Of a DNA stretch of 6,119 nucleotides, positions 1 to 5,477 are shown piece after piece. The notes beneath the pieces were generated by a model, which saw only the letters and a list, made by a program, of their open reading frames with translations, was not told the origin of the DNA and searched no databases. Position 1 is the first letter of the stretch; each line of letters opens with the position of its first letter. The DNA comes from Verrucomicrobiota bacterium (GTDB taxonomy: Bacteria > Verrucomicrobiota > Verrucomicrobiia > Chthoniobacterales > JAFAMB01). The stretch spans positions 1-6,119 of the forward strand of contig JAFAXJ010000639.1 in assembly GCA_019241095.1 (NCBI GenBank), given 5' to 3'. Made by a program: the position numbers and the translations under genes.

Positions 1-143
1 GGTTTCTGGTGCAGGTTGGTTTGGCATAGGAGGAATCACTGTACGCACGGGCGGTATTTATTGCAGCACCGGACCTCGGGTGACCCTGCAATCGAGTTTC
101 ACGATGAGACACTTCGGGCATAAAGATTAGGACTGGAGAAGCG

Positions 144-995
144 ATGAAATTTGAATTACAGACGCTACCGAGCGGCATTCATGCCATCGCCGGAGGAAAA
201 GGGGAAACTGTGGTTCTGCTGCCCGGTTGGCCGGAAACCGCGAAAGCATACGAAGAGATGCTGCCGCTGTTAGCCGAGCACTATTCGGTGCTGGCCCTCG
301 ACCCACCCGGACTGGGCGATTCCGCGCCCTCTCAGCAGGGATACAGTACCGCTGCGGTCAGCACAGTTTTGGAACAGGCCGTCGCAACCCGGAGCGTAGA
401 AGCCATTCACTTGGTTGGTCATGATGTGGGCGCATGGATTGCCTATGCCTGGGCCGCTCAGTATCCGCACCGCATTCGGACGCTAGCGCTGCTTGATTCT
501 TCGCTGCCGGGGCTGGCACCGTCTCAGAACTACCCTCTGCCTCCGGAACTGAATGTGAAGCTGTGGCAGTTCTCTTTTAATATGCTCCCCGCTCTGCCGG
601 AATTGCTGACTGCCGGACGCGAACGGGAGCTGATCAACTGGCTGGTGCAACAAAAAGCCGTCCATCCGGAACGCGTGAAAGCAATTGATCATTATGTGGA
701 CTGCTACGCCCGCCCTGGTGCAATGAGCCGTGGATTCGAATACTACCGCGCTACACCAAAGAGCGGAGCCGAGAACCGCGAGTTCAGCAAGCAGCAACTT
801 TCCATTCCGGTACTTGCCTTAGGTGGTCAGACCGGAGTGGGCGAGAGCCTAAAGACCTCTCTGCAGAGCCTTGCCTCTAACGTCGACGGTGGCACTATCG
901 CCGATTGCGGTCATTATGTTATGGAAGAGCAGCCGGACGTAGTGGCGAACCAACTCCTTGCTTTTTTTCAACGCGGGGAAAGTGAATCCCTATGA
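144..995 (+). CDS. alpha/beta-fold hydrolase with Asp nucleophile elbow (epoxide hydrolase/dehalogenase-like)
   Basis: A complete 283-residue protein with the alpha/beta-hydrolase core. Near the N-terminus is the oxyanion-loop segment LLPGWPE (25-31), followed by LALDPPGLGDSAP (50-62). The nucleophile elbow is VGHDVGAW (91-98), with Asp94 in the nucleophile position. A helical lid region spans roughly 130-210, and the C-terminal catalytic His is in CGHYVMEEQP (255-264, His257). An Asp nucleophile is typical of epoxide hydrolases and haloalkane/haloacetate dehalogenases; lipases and esterases use Ser. The Arg that follows the nucleophile in fluoroacetate dehalogenases (HDRG) is Val here, so that activity is not supported. 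Lid residues in GFEYYRA (197-203) could include a ring-opening Tyr. There is no signal peptide, so it is probably cytoplasmic. GGAG at 135-138, five bases before the ATG, supports the start. The family call is firm; the substrate is unknown. Confidence 0.93.
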   Translation: MKFELQTLPSGIHAIAGGKGETVVLLPGWPETAKAYEEMLPLLAEHYSVLALDPPGLGDSAPSQQGYSTAAVSTVLEQAVATRSVEAIHLVGHDVGAWIAYAWAAQYPHRIRTLALLDSSLPGLAPSQNYPLPPELNVKLWQFSFNMLPALPELLTAGRERELINWLVQQKAVHPERVKAIDHYVDCYARPGAMSRGFEYYRATPKSGAENREFSKQQLSIPVLALGGQTGVGESLKTSLQSLASNVDGGTIADCGHYVMEEQPDVVANQLLAFFQRGESESL

Positions 996-1185
996 AGGGA
1001 TACTCTTTGGAAAGTGCGATTCCGCAACCATTTGCTCTTATAATAACCGCTCACGCAGACACCTTTGGCGTGGTTGCGAACGAAAACCGGGATGGACCCC
1101 ATTTATCCGTTGAAATGTATTGATCATCCTTGCCGGAGTGAGTGCATGCGGGCACGAACAAGACAGCCCGGATACGGGTACTTCG

Positions 1186-1587
1186 TCAATCCAAACCTTT
1201 GTACGTGTGCCTTTTCGTGCGCGGCGCAAGTCGAGTACGGGTGACCAACGAGGCATTGGCTGGAAACTTTAGACATGGCCCATTGCTTCCGTCCTGGAGC
1301 GCGGATGCCATTAACACACGGATCCTCGCGCCGCTGGTGTTCACCTCCTGCGATTTAAATCCAGCAAACAAGCGCTCGCTCAAGCCGTCCGGCTGCGCAG
1401 ACGGCAGTTCGGGAAGATTGACGTCGACGGGTGCCGCTTGAAGTCGACTCGGCAATTCGCGCTTTAGGTTCTCCGGCGTGGGTGGTGACGAGCTCTGCAC
1501 CCGGGCGCTTCCCACAACAGCTGACACCACGGCGCTGACTCCTAAGGCTGCAAATGTTCGGCGATCAACAGAGCATTTCTCACTCAT
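1186..1587 (-). pseudogene. remnant of a Tat-exported alpha/beta hydrolase: leader and first strand only, catalytic domain lost
   Basis: The frame encodes 133 residues. Residues 1-30 form a twin-arginine leader: SVDRRTF at 6-12, then a small hydrophobic stretch rich in Ala and Val. A proline-rich linker follows (35-68). The segment FAGFKSQEVNTSG and then ARIRVL (74-92) is the usual first strand of Tat-exported haloacetate-dehalogenase-like hydrolases, where it normally leads directly into a GGxGPPLLLLHG core. Here the similarity stops at about residue 92 (near base 1311). The last 40 residues are Arg/Lys-rich and unlike the fold, and no nucleophile elbow or catalytic His follows in any minus-strand frame down to 996. 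The family is normally about 300 residues or longer. No strong Shine-Dalgarno precedes the ATG. I read it as a deletion or rearrangement remnant; a short secreted chimeric protein is less likely. Confidence 0.55.
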
Positions 1588-2382
1588 AAATTAGTCTTTA
1601 GCTTTTTTACCGGTTCGATCTGGGCCGTTACATTGCGATGCTTTGGTCCGTGAATCCACTGCTTGCACCGCCAGTAGCTCGCTCAATCTCAACGTCGCAG
1701 CCTGTCCTCCACGGCTATTTCGATAAAACTTACCGAGTTTAAAAGATCACGGACTTCAAATTCATGCCCAGCAGCGTACAGCTTCTCGAAGTCTAATCCG
1801 ATATTCGGTAATCGAAACTCGGATGAGACGCTGCCTGCTTTTGTTGAGGCGCTCCTTTTCCGCTGTTTCCTTTCTCGTTTTGAGTGCAATGTGACAACCT
1901 TTCGGTTACACGCCGGCCAGCTCGATATTCTAATCGAAGTTCATTTTTTAAAACACCTGACACATGGCAAAAGCTCTTTTGGATCGACTCTCCCGAAGTC
2001 CAGCAGATAAGAATCGTCGTTCGTGCGCAGGGTTAGTCGGTTTTCGGCAGAAGCGAAAACTTCGTCCCTCAAAAAGTCGTGTTGATTGTCCTTCAGGTCT
2101 CGGTCGAGTAATACCGAGCGCCACGCTCGATTTTTCGAGAAAGAATTGGTACCGAGGCGTGCGCACAATGGTGGGACTTATGACGGGCGGGATCGATTGG
2201 CAGACACTGTGGAGAAGTTAGGCGAGCATTTCAGTATCCGTACGCTCTTGCTGGCATTTAAGGACCGTAAGCTGAAGATGCGATCGCGAGCGCTATCGAA
2301 GAGATATTGAAGATCAGGCACCCTCGAACGTCTTTTGCCATGTCTGTCTTGACCTGGCTTATCCGCATATCGACAGTTAATA
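1588..2382. other. gene-poor stretch with no recognisable gene; possibly decayed coding DNA
   Basis: About 800 bases carry no frame that I can assign. The best candidates are on the minus strand. One 66-codon frame covers 1689-1889 (basic N-terminus, no known motif). One 75-codon frame covers 1941-2168, and its C-terminal half (DEVFASAENRLTLRTNDD onward) has a plausible protein composition. A further minus frame, open from about 1756, ends in TAA at 1591-1593, only three bases before the ATG of the Tat-hydrolase remnant. It overlaps the 1689-1889 frame, as expected if one gene had suffered a frameshift. None has a convincing ribosome-binding site or family motif. No tRNA, terminator, insertion-sequence end or tandem repeat was seen. 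The pattern fits degraded genes but does not prove it. Confidence 0.4.
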
Positions 2383-3372
2383 ATGCGAACAACACAGGTC
2401 AGACACTTGGGCGACCTCCAAAGCAGTCCACTCGGGCTGGGGTGCATGGGAATGTCCGCCTTTTACGGCGACAGGGACCAGCCCCAAGCGATTGCCACGC
2501 TTCAACGGGCCGTCGAACTCGGGATCAATTTTTTCGATACGGCGGATGTATACGGTTTCGGAGACAACGAACTCTTGGTCGGCGAGGTTCTCAGGCCGAT
2601 GCGCCATCAGATCCTGATAGCCACGAAATTCGGCAACACTTGGAACGAGAAGAATGAGCGAACGGGAGTCAGTAACGACCCTCGTTATATTAAAGAAGCT
2701 TGCGACAGCAGCTTGCAGCGCCTTGGTATTGAGGTGATTGACCTTTATTATATGCATCGGCGCGATCCCAAAGTGCCTTTGGAAGAATCGATCGGGGCTT
2801 TGCGGGAGTTGGTAGAAGCCGGGAAAGTCCGCTTTATTGGGCTTTCGGAAGTATCTGCCGACACTTTGCGCAAGGCGCATGCGATACACCCAATCACAGC
2901 CCTTCAAAGTGAGTATTCTTTATTCTCGCGAGAAGTTGAATCTGAGGTTTTACCGACGTGCCGCGAATTAAACATCGGTTTTGTGCCCTATAGCCCATTA
3001 GGCCGTGGGATGCTCACCTCTGGATTGCGGAATTTAAGTCAATTGGAAGCTGACGACTGGCGACACAGCGTCCCACGTTTCCAAGCCGAGAACTTCCAAA
3101 AGAATATGGAGCGGGTCAAAGCTCTCGATGAGTTGGCTAAAACGAAACAGTGTACAACTTCGCAGTTGGCCTTGGCCTGGGTATTAGCGGCCGGAGAAGA
3201 TGTGGTACCGATCCCCGGCACGAAGAAACTCAAGTACCTCGAGGAAAATGTCGCGGCTGCAACGGTTACGTTGAACGCTGAAGAGATGGCTGAACTCGAT
3301 CGGTTGTTCCCATCCGGCAGTGCGGCCGGTGAGCGATATCCGAAGTCGGCGATGATTCACCTGAATCACTAA
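2383..3372 (+). CDS. aldo/keto reductase (AKR13-like), NADPH-dependent
   Basis: A complete 329-residue (alpha/beta)8-barrel oxidoreductase. It opens with the conserved [12 protein letters not shown] (14-25). All four catalytic residues are visible: Asp52 in FFDTADVYG, Tyr57 in the same motif, Lys82 in IATKFG and His125 in LYYMHRRDP. Later landmarks are [11 protein letters not shown] (174-184), [11 protein letters not shown] (201-211) and the cofactor-phosphate loop [15 protein letters not shown] (275-289), which points to NADPH. Length and motif order match bacterial AKR13-type reductases, which reduce aldehydes and ketones or oxidise the matching alcohols; some relatives act on pyridoxal. 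The ATG is the only ATG/GTG/TTG start after an in-frame stop at 2350-2352, but no clear Shine-Dalgarno precedes it. It is convergent with the SDR gene. The physiological substrate is unknown. Confidence 0.95.
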   Translation: MRTTQVRHLGDLQSSPLGLGCMGMSAFYGDRDQPQAIATLQRAVELGINFFDTADVYGFGDNELLVGEVLRPMRHQILIATKFGNTWNEKNERTGVSNDPRYIKEACDSSLQRLGIEVIDLYYMHRRDPKVPLEESIGALRELVEAGKVRFIGLSEVSADTLRKAHAIHPITALQSEYSLFSREVESEVLPTCRELNIGFVPYSPLGRGMLTSGLRNLSQLEADDWRHSVPRFQAENFQKNMERVKALDELAKTKQCTTSQLALAWVLAAGEDVVPIPGTKKLKYLEENVAAATVTLNAEEMAELDRLFPSGSAAGERYPKSAMIHLNH

Positions 3373-3382
3373 CTCTCTCCTG

Positions 3383-4111
3383 TTAAAGATCCTGTGCTCT
3401 GGGCAGCATTACAAGATCACGTATCGTCACGTTCTGGGGGCGGGTAAGCATGAAGATAATTGCCTCCGCTACATCTTCGGATCGAAGCCCCTCACCGAGA
3501 GCAGCCTTCTTATTGATTTCATCCGCATCGTGAATGTCCCAGAGCTCGTTCAACACCATGCCGGGAGCAATCGAGCCGACTCGAATTCCGGTCCGTAAAA
3601 GCTGACGTCGCAGACCATGAACGAACGATTGGATTGCATGCTTTGAGGCACTGTAAATAGGCTCCCAATGAATGGCTTGATGCCCGGAAATTGAGCTTGT
3701 CACAATGATGTCGCCGCCCTGCTGGGCAAGCATGTGAGGCAAAGCCGCGTGCACAAGACGAAAGACACCGGTGACATTCGTCTCGAACAGCCGATCCCAG
3801 GAGTCAGGATCACCTTCAGAAACATCTCCTGCAATGTAAACGCCAGCGTTGGCCAATAAAAAATCCAAGCGGCCGAAGTGCTCCATCGTAAGATAGATAA
3901 TTTCAGAGACATCCTTTCGATTGGTCATATCGGCCGGAACGACCAAGGTCTCGCTGTCAAGTTCCTCGGCTAAGCCGTCCAAACGGTTTTTTGAGCGTGC
4001 TGTAAGCACCTGTTTGACATTGAATCGGGCCAACTCTTGCGCAACAGCGCGCCCAATACCTGAGCTGGCGCCGGTAACGATCGCGACTTTTCCAGATAAA
4101 TCTTTTGCCAT
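3383..4111 (-). CDS. classical short-chain dehydrogenase, ribitol 2-dehydrogenase-like
   Basis: A complete 242-residue Rossmann-fold oxidoreductase of normal length for classical SDRs. The nucleotide-binding motif TGASSGIG is at 13-20, and TARS (37-40) after strand 2 carries Arg39, which suggests NADP preference. ADMT (60-63) contacts the adenine, followed by LANAG (86-90) and Asn112 in ETNVTG. Ser140, Tyr153 and Lys157 (IYSASK) complete the catalytic tetrad; APGMV lies at 182-186. The combination GDPDSWDR (100-107), HWEPIYSASKHAIQ (148-161) and the C-terminus NVTIRDLVMLP (227-237) resembles bacterial ribitol 2-dehydrogenases (polyol to ketose) more than FabG-type reductases. No sugar kinase or transporter is next to it, so the substrate stays open. 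There is no strong ribosome-binding site. Its stop lies ten bases from the converging AKR stop, and its leader shares a duplicated module with pdxY. Confidence 0.94.
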   Translation of the reverse strand: MAKDLSGKVAIVTGASSGIGRAVAQELARFNVKQVLTARSKNRLDGLAEELDSETLVVPADMTNRKDVSEIIYLTMEHFGRLDFLLANAGVYIAGDVSEGDPDSWDRLFETNVTGVFRLVHAALPHMLAQQGGDIIVTSSISGHQAIHWEPIYSASKHAIQSFVHGLRRQLLRTGIRVGSIAPGMVLNELWDIHDADEINKKAALGEGLRSEDVAEAIIFMLTRPQNVTIRDLVMLPRAQDL

Positions 4112-4205
4112 CGGGGGATCGAAGCTTGTGACATGGATTTTAACTCACGTCAAAACCTGATCGCCTCCAAATCGCGGAGCGCGACGAGAACACGAATTCT
4201 GGAAA

Positions 4206-4294
4206 GCAAGGCTTTGCGGCGCTAGACGCCGGGTGAACATCAGAGGTCTTTCAAAAACGTTCAGCCGAACAGGGCGCGGCTGACTCCGTCTCAC
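4206..4294 (-). repeat. left arm of inverted duplicated leader module (SDR side)
   Basis: Read on the minus strand toward the SDR gene, bases 4253 to 4234 (TGAAAGACCTCTGATGTTCA) match 18 of 20 bases of 4417-4436. The following stretch down to 4206 matches 20 of 24 bases plus one of two more, after a two-base gap. Upstream, TGAGAC is also shared. A perfect 7-bp hairpin (stem 4261-4267 with 4277-4283, 9-base loop) sits ten bases before the conserved block. The A of the shared ATGTTCA lies 129 bases from the SDR start. Confidence 0.75.
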
Positions 4295-4382
4295 GTTTAA
4301 TCCAACGGTGATTCTAAATTTTTGCTCAATTCACCCGTGCAATCCAGGCCTCATTTTGTCTTTGTATTTGAGAATGCAACAA

Positions 4383-4462
4383 CTGAGACAGACCGCGTTT
4401 TACGGTAACTACCCTCTGAAAGACCCGTGATGTTCAACGCGCCTACCGCCGCAGAGCCTAGC
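4383..4462 (+). repeat. right arm of inverted duplicated leader module (pdxY side)
   Basis: This is the plus-strand counterpart of the module upstream of the SDR gene. It starts at CTGAGACAG, has a small hairpin (ACCG 4392-4395 with CGGT 4403-4406, 7-base loop), then ten bases, then the core TGAAAGACCCGTGATGTTCA (4417-4436), then a second conserved stretch ending in GCCTAGC (4456-4462). The hairpin lies at the same distance from the core as in the other copy, and its outer pair is A-T where the SDR copy has G-C. The A of the shared ATGTTCA lies 133 bases before the pdxY start. Confidence 0.75.
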
Positions 4463-4525
4463 CCCTCCCGATGCACGGACTGTTGAGATCCCCACAAAAT
4501 ATGCGTTGCTTGATGGGGACCTTAT

Positions 4526-4549
4526 GGCTGAGGCACAGCCAATTGGCTG
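4526..4549 (+). promoter_or_regulatory. perfect 14-bp palindrome with overlapping alternative hairpin before pdxY
   Basis: CAGCCAATTGGCTG (4536-4549) is its own reverse complement and ends 13 bases before the pdxY start codon. A further GGCTG at 4526-4530 can pair with the CAGCC half instead (5-bp stem, AGGCA loop). The element could be a dimeric-repressor operator in DNA, or two mutually exclusive RNA hairpins near the ribosome-binding region. Its role is inferred from symmetry and position only. Confidence 0.4.
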
Positions 4550-4562
4550 ACCCGGGTTTGAT

Positions 4563-5426
4563 GTGAGCTCTCCTCTCCACATACTTTCAATCCAATCTTC
4601 GGTGGCATACGGATATGTCGGCAATAGCGCAGCAGTGTTTCCGCTGCAAAGAGTGGGAGTAGAAGTCTGGCCGGTACATACCGTTCATTTTTCCAATCAC
4701 ACCGGCTACGGACACTGGCGAGGTATGGTTTTTTCAGCAGAGACAGTTCGTGAAGTAGTACTGGGAATCGAGGAGCGTGGCGTGATGCCTCAGTGTAGCG
4801 GGGTCTTAAGCGGCTACATGGGAGATGTGTCGCTTGGCGAGGCAATTCTTGAGGCTCTTCAGCGTGTTCGCAAGGTTGTTACCAATGCCGCCTACTGTTG
4901 CGATCCGGTTATGGGCGATGTCGGTCGAGGAATGTTTGTCCGAACCGGAATTCCCGAGTTCATGAGGAACCGAGCCGTTCCGCAAGCTACAATTGCCACT
5001 CCGAACCACTTCGAGCTGGAATATTTGTCGGGCCTCTCAGTTCGTCACCTACCGTCGCTCAGACAGGCTGTTGATATTGTCCGCTCCACGGGACCTCGAA
5101 TCGTCCTAGTAACAAGCCTTGTACTGGAAGACAGCAAGAATGACCAGATAGCAATGTTAGCAGCCGAAGCTTCAGCATCTTACCTGATAACAACTCCTCG
5201 GTTAGCATTAAACGTTAACGGCGCGGGTGATATGACGGCGGCGCTTTTTTTTGCTCATTGGTTACGCACGAATTCGATCCGAGTAGCGCTTGAAGAGACT
5301 GCTTCTGCGGTTTTCGCTGTTCTGAAAAAGACTTTGGAACTAGGACAGAATGAGATCCAACTGGTTGCGGCGCAAGATGAGATTGCCTCACCGCGCCAGA
5401 CCTTCTTTGCGGAACAGGTTTGGTAG
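4563..5426 (+). CDS. pdxY: pyridoxal kinase PdxY (vitamin B6 salvage)
   Basis: The protein phosphorylates pyridoxal with ATP to pyridoxal 5'-phosphate in the cytoplasmic B6 salvage route. At 287 residues it has the same length as the E. coli PdxY that I recall. Ribokinase/PfkB-superfamily landmarks in PdxY order are: [20 protein letters not shown] (9-28), [15 protein letters not shown] (40-54), VLSGYMGD (81-88), CDPVMGD (113-119), [13 protein letters not shown] (145-157), and the ATP/anion-hole motif [11 protein letters not shown] (219-229) with catalytic Asp223. The C-terminus [13 protein letters not shown] (265-277) is also PdxY-like. The start is GTG: an in-frame TGA lies at 4548-4550, with no other start codon between. 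An out-of-frame ATG at 4561 runs straight into TGA. Only a weak GGG (4554-4556) precedes the start. It is divergent from the SDR gene and convergent with lutC. Confidence 0.95.
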   Translation: MSSPLHILSIQSSVAYGYVGNSAAVFPLQRVGVEVWPVHTVHFSNHTGYGHWRGMVFSAETVREVVLGIEERGVMPQCSGVLSGYMGDVSLGEAILEALQRVRKVVTNAAYCCDPVMGDVGRGMFVRTGIPEFMRNRAVPQATIATPNHFELEYLSGLSVRHLPSLRQAVDIVRSTGPRIVLVTSLVLEDSKNDQIAMLAAEASASYLITTPRLALNVNGAGDMTAALFFAHWLRTNSIRVALEETASAVFAVLKKTLELGQNEIQLVAAQDEIASPRQTFFAEQVW

Positions 5427-5457
5427 TATTTAGGAGGATAAATTCGCCTGGTTCGGT

Positions 5458-5477
5458 GCAGCCCTTTCAAGGGCTGC
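5458..5477. terminator. terminator-like hairpin between convergent pdxY and lutC
   Basis: GCAGCCCT (5458-5465) and AGGGCTGC (5470-5477) form a perfect 8-bp GC-rich stem closed by a TTCA tetraloop. The hairpin starts 31 bases after the pdxY stop, and its loop contains most of the reverse-strand stop codon of lutC (5467-5469). No T-tract follows on either strand, so intrinsic termination is uncertain. It might instead block read-through weakly or protect 3' ends. Confidence 0.35.

Larger units (their letters stand above)
4112..4562. promoter_or_regulatory. divergent spacer between the SDR gene and pdxY, largely an imperfect inverted duplication
   Basis: These 451 bases separate two divergent start codons and must hold both promoters. 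I found no protein frame worth calling and no convincing -35/-10 pair. What stands out is an imperfect inverted repeat (arms 4206-4294 and 4383-4462) centred near 4334, almost exactly at the midpoint of the two start codons (4337). Each gene therefore has the same upstream block in the same relative orientation. Nearer each gene the sequences diverge, although both leaders can form another small hairpin: the SDR side around 4161-4183, and the pdxY side pairing about 4488-4495 with 4514-4521 with one mismatch. Possible readings are a shared regulatory module, a structured leader RNA, or a foldback/MITE-like insertion. Confidence 0.6.

Noticed and set aside
1..143. Open frame on the plus strand ending in TAG at 128-130, and a minus-strand frame from about 122 running off the left edge.
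   Set aside because: Both are under 45 codons, show no recognisable motif, and cannot be told apart from chance at a window edge. An AGGAGG at 29-34 has no start codon at proper spacing.
1039..1044. Perfect TATAAT as a plus-strand promoter -10 box.
   Set aside because: No acceptable -35 lies 16-18 bases upstream and no gene follows on this strand.
1142..1441. Plus-strand 99-codon frame.
   Set aside because: It is antisense to the better-supported Tat-hydrolase remnant and has no motif or ribosome-binding site.
2086..2310. Plus-strand 74-codon frame in the gene-poor region.
   Set aside because: It is basic, low in hydrophobic residues and lacks a Shine-Dalgarno and any known domain. It overlaps other equally weak frames.
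3373..3382. Terminator between the convergent AKR and SDR genes.
   Set aside because: The ten-base gap and its flanks show no GC-rich stem followed by a T-tract.
4383..4440. Thiamine pyrophosphate riboswitch suggested by CTGAGA followed by ACC.
   Set aside because: The order and spacing of the conserved TPP blocks are not met, and no GAACCTGAT-like segment follows.
5432..5437. Strong AGGAGG just after the pdxY stop codon.
   Set aside because: No ATG, GTG or TTG lies at ribosome-binding distance; the next GTG (5457) is about 20 bases away and opens a frame antisense to lutC.
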